This document shows, in pieces, positions 26,528 through 33,254 of a stretch of DNA of 64,000 nt (position 1 is its first letter; each line of letters starts with the position of its first letter). Below the pieces are notes generated by a model. It ran no database searches, was not told the origin of the DNA, and saw only the letters and a program-made list of their open reading frames with translations. A program made the position numbers and the translations under genes. Location of the stretch: contig NZ_JH651384.1 of the NCBI RefSeq assembly GCF_000260135.1, forward strand, positions 4,262,693-4,326,692, given 5' to 3'. The stretch is from Thiothrix nivea DSM 5205 (lineage in GTDB: Bacteria; Pseudomonadota; Gammaproteobacteria; Thiotrichales; Thiotrichaceae).

Positions 26528-27295
26528 TTACCAGCTTGGCGCAGCGCCGGGGAAATATTGCATGGGTTGGGGCGTGGTAGCACTGATCCGCTGCGCCTTC
26601 AGCCGCGCTTCAATGGTTTCGTGGCTTTCACGCGGAACCTCCAGTATGTCGGCCAGCAGGTCACGGATGTGTTCCGCATACAGCGCGGTCAATAGGGCTA
26701 GTGAGGCGTAAAACGGGGTGGCGCAGCGCTGTGCTACCCGCCTGCCGAAGGGTAACAGCCAGCGCAGCAGGTGTTCGTCCATGAATCGGGTAGTTTCTTG
26801 TAACAGGGGCTGCTGCGCCGGACTGTGGGATGCCTGTTCCAGCAGATGCGCTACGAACAGTAATTCATTCACCAGATGGTCGTCGGCCATGATCCGCCAG
26901 TTGGGGGCGGCCAAGCCGTGACGCTGGTAGTATTCGCGTACCTCAAACATGGGTTGTTGGCAGGTCAGCTCCTCGTCATCCAGCCAGACCGATTCGCTGG
27001 GGTGGGCGTGCAGGCTGCCGTTGAGGTAAATGCTGGCGAAATCGGTAGCCAGCGCGTTTACCATGCTGGCTGGCGGTTCCTGCGGCCATTCCTGCACAGT
27101 GGTTTGCAGGACATGGACTGCCAGTTGGAAGTCCTGGTCAGGAATATCCAGCAACAATGGCTCAGGGAAGCGCAATGATTGCAAGCCGTGCATCTGTTCC
27201 GAAGTCAGCTCACTGGCGTGCAGGTCGGCCAGCAGGCGCAAATCTTCGCTCGCACCCTGGCAGAAAGCCTGGATCAGGTTAGTGTCTTCAGCCAT
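26528..27295 (-). CDS. TorD/DmsD-family molybdoenzyme chaperone
   Basis: About 255 residues from ATG 27295 with GGGGGT upstream (a GTG 6 bp earlier is also possible). All-helical, with PMFEVREYYQRHGLA and the characteristic WRIMADDHLVNELLFVAHLL of TorD-like redox enzyme maturation proteins. These bind the twin-arginine leader of a molybdoenzyme and hold it until the cofactor is loaded. The partner is surely the Tat-signal-bearing reductase at 28064-30625. Its start overlaps the end of the DmsB-like gene by a few bases. Confidence 0.85.
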   Translation of the reverse strand: MAEDTNLIQAFCQGASEDLRLLADLHASELTSEQMHGLQSLRFPEPLLLDIPDQDFQLAVHVLQTTVQEWPQEPPASMVNALATDFASIYLNGSLHAHPSESVWLDDEELTCQQPMFEVREYYQRHGLAAPNWRIMADDHLVNELLFVAHLLEQASHSPAQQPLLQETTRFMDEHLLRWLLPFGRRVAQRCATPFYASLALLTALYAEHIRDLLADILEVPRESHETIEARLKAQRISATTPQPMQYFPGAAPSW

Positions 27296-28043
27296 TGCCA
27301 CCCCCTTTGGCTGGAGTGGCAGGCGTAGGCGCTACTGCCGGTTGTTGTTGGGGCGCAGCCGCCTGTTCAACCTTGCCCTGACTATGTGCCACAAACACAA
27401 TCGAGGGTTTGGTCAGTTCCGGGTTGGCCATGCTTTTGACCTGCCCGACCAGATTGTCCTTTTCGTGCGGAGCCATCGCCTTGGTGGGGTAAGTTCCGGC
27501 GCGCAACTGGTCGATCGGGCCGATGTCCAGTACCCGCATCATGCAGGCCATCACGCAGTACGGTTTGCGCCCTGCGTCAATTTCATCCACGCACATGTTG
27601 CACTTGGAAACGATGTTCTGCTCGGGGATGAACTGCGGCGCGCCAAACGGGCAGGCGGCTTCGCAACGGCGGCAGCCGATGCACAGGCTGGAGTCGATGT
27701 CGACGATGCCATCCTGCTTGCGCTTGAAAATCGCGCCGGTTGGGCAGGTCGGCAGGCAGGCCGGTTCCGCGCAGTGGTTGCACGACATGTTGACCTTGTA
27801 AGCGTAGACAGCCGGGTAAGTCCCGCCTTCTACATACATGACACGGCGAAAACGCGGGCCAGGTGGCAGGCCGTTTTTGTCTTTGCAGGCGATTTCGCAG
27901 GCGCGGCAGCCGATACAGTCAACGTTGTTGTGGATGAAACCGAACTGCTGTTCAGGGACTACCGGCGTGTAGACCTCTTTCTTGCGGCGTTTGATCGCCT
28001 CCTTGATGGCTCCCTTGTCCTTTGCAGCATTGTCATTTGCCAT
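27288..28043 (-). CDS. DmsB/NrfC-like four-cluster [4Fe-4S] electron-transfer subunit
   Basis: 251 residues. Four groups of cysteines in the DmsB pattern: CIGCRACEIACKDKNG (~43-58), CNHCAEPACLPTCPTGA (~88-104), CIGCRRCEAACPFGAP (~121-136) and CNMCVDEI...CVMACMMR (~148-169). It has no own signal peptide, so it is expected to leave the cell with the Tat-exported catalytic subunit. The C-terminal 25 residues are a Pro/Ala/Gln tail. It carries electrons between the cytochrome or quinol side and the molybdenum subunit. Confidence 0.9.
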   Translation of the reverse strand: MANDNAAKDKGAIKEAIKRRKKEVYTPVVPEQQFGFIHNNVDCIGCRACEIACKDKNGLPPGPRFRRVMYVEGGTYPAVYAYKVNMSCNHCAEPACLPTCPTGAIFKRKQDGIVDIDSSLCIGCRRCEAACPFGAPQFIPEQNIVSKCNMCVDEIDAGRKPYCVMACMMRVLDIGPIDQLRAGTYPTKAMAPHEKDNLVGQVKSMANPELTKPSIVFVAHSQGKVEQAAAPQQQPAVAPTPATPAKGGGNG

Positions 28044-28063
28044 GGGAAAGTTCCTCCTGAGGA

Positions 28064-30625
28064 TTACAGGTCACGCCGGAAGACGTGGCTACGGGCGGTG
28101 GCCAGCCTGTCCCAACCGGGTTTGTGTGCCAGATCGGTTTTCTGGATGTTGCACAGCACCGTGTTGTAGGCGAAGGAACCTGCCGGGCTGGGTTCATCCA
28201 GTGTCAGCATATCCGGGTTGCCGGAGCGGTCTACGCCGTTTTCATCCAAGTCCAGCCATGCGCCTTCGTGCAATACCAGCACGCCCGGCATACAACGCTC
28301 GGTGACATAAGCGGGGACTACCACCTTGCCACGGTCATTGAACACTTCCACCGTATCGCCGGTCTTGATGCCGAGCTTTTTGGCGTCAGAGGCGTTGATG
28401 GTGACTTCCTGTTCATAAGTTTCACGCAGCCAGCCGATGTTGTTGAAAATCGAATGGGTACGCCAGCGCGGGTGCGGTGAAATCAGGTGGAAGGGGTGCT
28501 TGACGGTCTTTTCCTTGTCGCCCAGGTATTCCCACGGCACGATCCACTTGGGGATGGCGGGGATTTCATGCCCATAAGCGGTCTTGGTCCAGTCGTCATA
28601 GCGCGCCAGGGTGGTGGAAAAGATTTCGATCCTGCCGGATGCGGTAGGCCAGGGCAGACCTTTTTCCACGTTGTCCTGGAAGGCGACATGCGGGCGCGGC
28701 AGGATGAACTTGTAAATGCCGCGCTGCTGGAACTCATCCCAGGACATATCCACATGCTGGTGCGCCATCACCTTGTGTTCCCACCAATCCTTCAGGTAAG
28801 CGTTATCCACAGCGTCGTTGTGGTGGAAGTATTCGCGGTTGGCCTTGGGGTTATATCGCCTGCCAAAACCTTCGCCGCCCAGCCGGTAGGCCAGTTCGGT
28901 GTAGATTTGCAGGTCGGTTTTGCTTTCCCCTAGCGGTTCGATGACTTTGGGGCGGTGGATGTAATAATGCCCCTTGTACCAGGGCAGCGCCACGTCATGG
29001 CGTTCGAAGTGGGTCGCCACTGGCAGCAGCACATCTGCGTACAAGCCGGAGGGGGTAATGGTGGAGTCATTGCACACTACCAGATCCAGCTTATTGATGG
29101 CCTGAATTTCCTTGTTGATATTGGTCAATTGGTTGAACCAGTCGGAACCTTGCCAGAAAATGCCACGGATGTTGGGAATGACGCCATCGCCAGCCCGCCC
29201 ATCTGGCCACAGGCCGATGTCTTCCCGCTTGACGTTCGGGTAGTTGAGTACGCAATGTGCCCAGCGGTCAGACTTGATGGATTCATAGAATACGTTGGCA
29301 AATTCGTCGTAAGGGTAAGCCACCCCTTCCGCGTGCCACGCCTTGCCGATACCTTCCGCACAGCCGCCCAGCACGCCAATGTTGCCGGTCATGGCTTGCA
29401 ATGCGGCAGCCATGCGGTTGTACTGTTCGCCGTAAGCGTTGCGCCCCGGTGCCCAGGAAGCTTTCAGCGCCGCTGGTTTGGTGGTGGCGTACATCTGTGC
29501 CAGCTTCTTGATGTCCTCCGCCGACACGCCGCAGATTTCCGCCGCCCATTCCGGGGTTTTGGGGGTGTCGTCGTATTTGCCGAGGATGTAATCCTTGAAG
29601 TTTTCCTGACCCTTCGCCCAGTCCGGCATGGTGCCAGCGTCCATACCTTGCACGAAGCGGTTGATGAAGTTTTGGTCTTGCCAGTTGTTGGCGAAAATGT
29701 GGTGCGCCATCCCTGCCATCATCGCCGCGTCGGTGTTGGGGCGGATTGGAATCCACCACGCATCGTAAGCCGAAGCCGAGTCAGTGTATTGCGGGTCAAC
29801 CAGCACGAACTTGCAGCCCTGCTGTTTCGCCATGCGCATGTAGTAGAAGGTATTGCCACCGTGGAAGGTATATGCCGGGTTCCAGCCCCACATGATGATC
29901 AGTTTGGAATGGGCGAAAGCGTCATCTTCGTTGCCGTCTTCAATCGTGCCGTAGGTAATGCGTGAGCTGAATTTGGTTCCCTCATACGATGGCACTGACC
30001 AGGAACTGGTGCGGCAGCCGTACATGCCGAGGAAGCGCCCCAGCAATCCCTCAATCTGGTCAGACTTGTGCAGCACGCCGTAGGATGCGCCCGCATAACT
30101 CTGGTCGAGCAGGGCGGTGGGGCCGTATTTGGCTTTCAGCTCTTCCATCTTTTCCGCTACATGATCCAGCGCCGCATCCCAAGAGGCACGTTTGAACTTG
30201 CCTTCGCCGCGCGCACCGGTACGTACCATCGGGTACAGCAGGCGTTCCTGCGAATACAGGCGGGAACGGTAGGAGCGCCCGCGCAGGCAGGCGCGCACTT
30301 GCGGCTCCTCGAACGTATCCTTGCCGAATTCGCCACCTTTCTGATAACGGCCATCGTCGGTGGACAGGCGCACGATCACGTCACCTTTCTTGTGTGCCAC
30401 CAACATGTGGCGGGAACCGCAGTTATGCGCGCAACTGGTGACGACGGTGGTCAAGTCATTGTCGCGCGGATAGGGTTCGTAGGCGAAGGCTTTGGCTTCC
30501 TTTGGTTTGAGCGTAAGCCCTCCGGCAGCTACCGCAGCGGAACCCAGCACCGTGGTTTTGAGGAAGTTGCGCCGATCCATTTTCAGCGAGGACTTCAGTT
30601 TGTCTTTCCAGTCTTGTCCGCTCAT
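28064..30625 (-). CDS. DmsA-like molybdopterin oxidoreductase (DMSO reductase family), Tat-exported
   Basis: 853 residues. Twin-arginine leader MDRRNFLKTTVLGSAAVAAG (~16-35). Strong DmsA/YnfE-like features: QVRACLRGRSYRSRLYS, then VRTGARGEGKFKRASW, VLVDPQYTDSASAYDAWWIP, CNDSTITPSGLYADVLLPVA and ERCMPGVLVLHEGAW. The Fe-S motif is C65-x3-C69-x3-H73...C113, with His where DmsA has the third Cys. The Mo ligand is probably a Ser in TSSWSVPSYEG. I expect a periplasmic S- or N-oxide reductase; substrate unproven. Start overlaps the stop of the cytochrome gene by 4 bp (ATGA). Confidence 0.9.
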   Translation of the reverse strand: MSGQDWKDKLKSSLKMDRRNFLKTTVLGSAAVAAGGLTLKPKEAKAFAYEPYPRDNDLTTVVTSCAHNCGSRHMLVAHKKGDVIVRLSTDDGRYQKGGEFGKDTFEEPQVRACLRGRSYRSRLYSQERLLYPMVRTGARGEGKFKRASWDAALDHVAEKMEELKAKYGPTALLDQSYAGASYGVLHKSDQIEGLLGRFLGMYGCRTSSWSVPSYEGTKFSSRITYGTIEDGNEDDAFAHSKLIIMWGWNPAYTFHGGNTFYYMRMAKQQGCKFVLVDPQYTDSASAYDAWWIPIRPNTDAAMMAGMAHHIFANNWQDQNFINRFVQGMDAGTMPDWAKGQENFKDYILGKYDDTPKTPEWAAEICGVSAEDIKKLAQMYATTKPAALKASWAPGRNAYGEQYNRMAAALQAMTGNIGVLGGCAEGIGKAWHAEGVAYPYDEFANVFYESIKSDRWAHCVLNYPNVKREDIGLWPDGRAGDGVIPNIRGIFWQGSDWFNQLTNINKEIQAINKLDLVVCNDSTITPSGLYADVLLPVATHFERHDVALPWYKGHYYIHRPKVIEPLGESKTDLQIYTELAYRLGGEGFGRRYNPKANREYFHHNDAVDNAYLKDWWEHKVMAHQHVDMSWDEFQQRGIYKFILPRPHVAFQDNVEKGLPWPTASGRIEIFSTTLARYDDWTKTAYGHEIPAIPKWIVPWEYLGDKEKTVKHPFHLISPHPRWRTHSIFNNIGWLRETYEQEVTINASDAKKLGIKTGDTVEVFNDRGKVVVPAYVTERCMPGVLVLHEGAWLDLDENGVDRSGNPDMLTLDEPSPAGSFAYNTVLCNIQKTDLAHKPGWDRLATARSHVFRRDL

Positions 30626-31569
30626 GGCTTGCTCCCTTCAATCAAAAAACGCAGGTCAGATTCGGTGGGGCGGTCTTTTGCCCAGTCAGGCGCGGGGGTA
30701 GCCCCTGGCCACGGGTGGCGTGGGTAGGGGAAACTGATCCGGTACCAAGCCCGGCCACCGTGGCAGCCGTAGCAGGTGTCGCTGTTGGCTGCACCTTCCT
30801 TCTCAATGGCTTCAGCATTGAGGAAATTAACCTTGTGGCGCACGGTGCGGATACCGGCATGGCACAGCAGGCAGTTGTTCTGGAAGGCAACGCCGCTTTC
30901 ATGCCATGGCCCCGATAGACCCATGTTCACGTAGGGAAACTGGCCGTGGCACATCAGGCATACATTCGGGTCGACCATCTTGCGCATGGTCAGGTTCGTG
31001 GGGGAATCCGCTGTGCCAAAATTGGTTTCTTCACGCGGGTCATTGCCCTGATGGCAGGTGGTGCAGCTCATATTGGCGATTTTCTTGATGAAAGGCGCAG
31101 TCAGGTGGCGCTGATGGAAGGTCATCTGTTCGCCTTCGTAAGTGTCCAGCGTTTGGTACCAGGCGAGGGTGTCAGCGGTTTTTAATCCTGCTGGTGAGGC
31201 TTCGCGCACCTTGGTGTCGAGCACTTCCTGATGGCATTTTAGGCAGTCAGCATCCGTCGCCTTGTCGATGGCAGGCTTGAAATGGATGGGATCCCTGCGG
31301 GTGCGTCCGTAATCGCTGGTGACTGTCGCCGTAGCTGGCTCTGCTGCCGGGGCGCTTACTGGTTGGGAAGATACCTGACTGGTTGCTTGTTCACCCGGTG
31401 TCTGGGGTGTTTGTGTGGGTGCAACTGTGGTGCTTGCAGTGTTTGCAGTTGGGGCAGGGGGGGGCGTTGAACTGCCAGCGTTTGACAGGAAATGGATGCC
31501 AAATCCTCCCGCGATGGCGATAACTACGGCTACCGCCCCAATCCACCATTTATCCTTGCCTGAATCCAT
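30622..31569 (-). CDS. Membrane-anchored pentaheme cytochrome c
   Basis: 315 residues from ATG 31569, picked because AGGAG precedes it; the frame stays open to 31602. N-terminal transmembrane anchor (WWIGAVAVVIAIAGGFGIHF), a Pro/Thr/Ala-rich linker of ~80 residues, then five CxxCH motifs: CLKCH, CTTCH, CLMCH, CLLCH and CYGCH. Extra His residues (FHQRHL) could be distal ligands. It resembles NapC/NrfB-like electron carriers and replaces the usual DmsC membrane subunit, which is absent. It likely passes quinol-derived electrons to the DmsB-like subunit. Confidence 0.88.
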   Translation of the reverse strand: MDSGKDKWWIGAVAVVIAIAGGFGIHFLSNAGSSTPPPAPTANTASTTVAPTQTPQTPGEQATSQVSSQPVSAPAAEPATATVTSDYGRTRRDPIHFKPAIDKATDADCLKCHQEVLDTKVREASPAGLKTADTLAWYQTLDTYEGEQMTFHQRHLTAPFIKKIANMSCTTCHQGNDPREETNFGTADSPTNLTMRKMVDPNVCLMCHGQFPYVNMGLSGPWHESGVAFQNNCLLCHAGIRTVRHKVNFLNAEAIEKEGAANSDTCYGCHGGRAWYRISFPYPRHPWPGATPAPDWAKDRPTESDLRFLIEGSKP

Positions 31570-31602
31570 GAACGTGACTCCTGTTGGGTTCCCCATCTTC
31601 AC

Positions 31603-31632
31603 AGCCCTTCTCCCGCTGGGGGGAGAAGGGCT
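31603..31632 (-). terminator. Strong hairpin between the Met-rich gene and the cytochrome gene
   Basis: AGCCCTTCTCCC (31603-31614) and GGGAGAAGGGCT (31621-31632) are perfect reverse complements with a 6-nt loop. There is no T-run, so it is more likely an RNA-stabilising or attenuating element than a full terminator. It would let the Met-rich protein be made in excess over the downstream enzyme. Confidence 0.55.
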
Positions 31633-31649
31633 TGACGGTTAGTTAGGGT

Positions 31650-32645
31650 TTACCGGCCTGCTGGAGGCGTCCAGGTTTGGCCTTGCATCCCGGACATGCC
31701 GCCCATTCCAGACATGCCGTTCATACCGCCCATGCCGTCCATGCCTGACATTCCGGACATACCGTTCATGCCCGACATACCGCCCATTCCGGACATCCCG
31801 TTCATACCACCCATGCCCTGCATCCCGGACATGCCGCTCATGCCGTCCATGCCTGACATTCCGGACATACCATTCATGCCCGACATGCCGCCCATGCCTG
31901 ACATCCCGGACATACCGTTCATGCCCGACATACCACTCATGCCGCTTTGGGCAGGAACCCATACCCACTGGCCTGCCATACCTGACATCCCGGACATACC
32001 GTTCATACCCGACATGCCGCCCATGCCCTGCATCCCGGACATACCGCTCATGCCATCCATCCCGGACATACCGTTCATGCCATCCATCCCGGACATACCG
32101 TTCATACCCGACATGCCGCCCATGCCCTGCATCCCGGACATACCGTTCATGCCGCCCATGCCCTGCATCCCGGACATACCGTTCATGCCGCCCATGCCCT
32201 GCATCCCGGACATACCGTTCATGCCTTGCATCCCGGACATGCCGCTCATGCCAGTCTGGTTAGGAACCCATTTCCAGTAACCTTGTTGTTGGCCAGCCAT
32301 CCCGGACATTCCATTCATACCCGACATGCCGTCCATGCCTGACATTCCGGACATCCCGTTCATGCCCGACATGCCGCCCATGCCCTGCATCCCGGACATG
32401 CCGTCCATGCCTGACATTCCGGACATCCCGTTCATGCCTGACATACCACCCATGCCTTGCATCCCGGACATGCCGCTCATGCCGTCCATGCCTGACATTC
32501 CGGACATCCCGTTCATACCCGACATGCCGCCCATGCCTTGCATCCCGGACATGCCGCTCATACCTTGTTGGTCAGCAAATGCGACCGGGGTGAGCAGGAT
32601 TGCGCCAACCATGACTGCCAGAGCCTTTTTAACCAATTGCTTCAT
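31650..32645 (-). CDS. Secreted methionine-rich (X-G-M)n repeat protein
   Basis: 331 residues from ATG 32645 (AAGGAGG upstream); the longer frame to 32684 lacks a site. Sec signal peptide MKQLVKKALAVMVGAILLTP plus VAFA, then almost pure Gly-Met-X triplets with X mostly Ser, Asn, Asp, Gln or Gly: about 90 Met in ~307 mature residues. Three repeat blocks are separated by two short aromatic spacers containing WKWVPNQ and WVWVPAQ; it ends QTWTPPAGR. No Cys or His. Periplasmic Met-rich proteins can scavenge oxidants (MrpX of Azospira with YedY) or bind Cu(I)/Ag. The neighbouring S-oxide-type reductase makes the first role attractive. DNA is correspondingly repetitive. Confidence 0.85.
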   Translation of the reverse strand: MKQLVKKALAVMVGAILLTPVAFADQQGMSGMSGMQGMGGMSGMNGMSGMSGMDGMSGMSGMQGMGGMSGMNGMSGMSGMDGMSGMQGMGGMSGMNGMSGMSGMDGMSGMNGMSGMAGQQQGYWKWVPNQTGMSGMSGMQGMNGMSGMQGMGGMNGMSGMQGMGGMNGMSGMQGMGGMSGMNGMSGMDGMNGMSGMDGMSGMSGMQGMGGMSGMNGMSGMSGMAGQWVWVPAQSGMSGMSGMNGMSGMSGMGGMSGMNGMSGMSGMDGMSGMSGMQGMGGMNGMSGMGGMSGMNGMSGMSGMDGMGGMNGMSGMGGMSGMQGQTWTPPAGR

Positions 32646-32686
32646 TTGAAACCTCCTTGAAATGGATTTTGAGTGTGATGCCAAAC

Positions 32687-32995
32687 TTATTCACCGGTAT
32701 GCCAGCCACGAATGTCGTAGTAGTCAGTCATGCCGGGGTGAGTGAAAGGGGTAAACCAGTTGCCCTGGTTTTCAAGAAAATGCAGCGAGGCGGGATAGGG
32801 TTGTTCCACTCCCCGGAGGGAGGCTGTGTACCAAGCCGAATCATGCTGGACTTCGGTGATGACGGGAGCAGTTGCGGGACGTTCCGCCGGGTTTGTACCC
32901 GCAATGTAAACAGGTTCATTGGCCTGCGCATTACTGGCAGCCAGCGATAACAGGGTGATTTGCATCAGAGGGTAGATGAAATAACGCATTCGCAT
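32687..32995 (-). CDS. Small secreted protein, first gene of the operon, unknown function
   Basis: 102 residues with a signal peptide (LMQITLLSLAASNAQA, cleavage near residue 25). Mature part of ~75 residues is rich in Pro, Trp and Tyr (AERPATAPVITEVQHDSAWY, PYPASLHFLENQGNWFTPF, YYDIRGWH) and has no Cys. I do not recognise the family. It lies between the sigma54 promoter and the Met-rich gene (41 bp to its start), so it is presumably a periplasmic part of the same system. ATG 32989 is an alternative start. Confidence 0.7.
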   Translation of the reverse strand: MRMRYFIYPLMQITLLSLAASNAQANEPVYIAGTNPAERPATAPVITEVQHDSAWYTASLRGVEQPYPASLHFLENQGNWFTPFTHPGMTDYYDIRGWHTGE

Positions 32996-33040
32996 ATTGA
33001 AGTGTCTCCTCTCACTGGTCTTTCACTCACTTGTATTGTT

Positions 33041-33056
33041 TGCAGTATGCGTGCCA
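33041..33056 (-). promoter_or_regulatory. Sigma54 promoter of the Met-rich/DmsA-like operon
   Basis: Read on the minus strand TGGCACGCATACTGCA matches the -24/-12 consensus almost perfectly, with GG and GC separated by 10 bp. The start point would be near 33030, ~35 bp before the first gene (ATG 32995). Three palindromic activator sites lie 90-155 bp upstream. Confidence 0.88.
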
Positions 33057-33145
33057 GGCACTGGATAAAAACCACAAGCTAATGAAAACAATAAATTTAT
33101 TGTTATTTCGGGAAGAGGTTTGCACACTTGTTTAACCTGTTTTTT

Positions 33146-33211
33146 ATGACAGAATGTCATATTTTCGAGTGACATTCTGTCATGAGAAATGATCAGCAGG
33201 ACATTTTGTCA
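33146..33211. promoter_or_regulatory. Three palindromic activator-binding sites (UAS)
   Basis: ATGACAGAATGTCAT (33146-33160), TGACATTCTGTCA (33170-33182) and GACATTTTGTC (33200-33210) share TGACA-N3-TGTCA. Centres are ~23 and ~29 bp apart. They lie between the sigma54 promoter and the divergent kinase gene, which encodes with its partner an NtrC-type regulator, the natural candidate to bind here. Confidence 0.8.
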
Positions 33212-33254
33212 TGAACTGGTTTAAACTCGCATTATCGTTATAACCAGGGAACTC

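Noticed and set aside
31696-32280. Long plus-strand open frame rich in Pro-Ile-Met-Asp opposite the Met-rich gene
   Set aside because: It is the mirror image of the Gly-Met repeat codons; the minus strand has the signal peptide, ribosome binding site and operon context.
31650-32645. CRISPR-like array suggested by the regular repeats
   Set aside because: Repeats are short coding triplet-based units in one open frame with a signal peptide; no uniform repeat-spacer structure.
33217-33231. Possible plus-strand sigma54 promoter before the heme kinase gene
   Set aside because: GG and GC are separated by 9 rather than 10 bp; sigma54 does not tolerate that spacing well.
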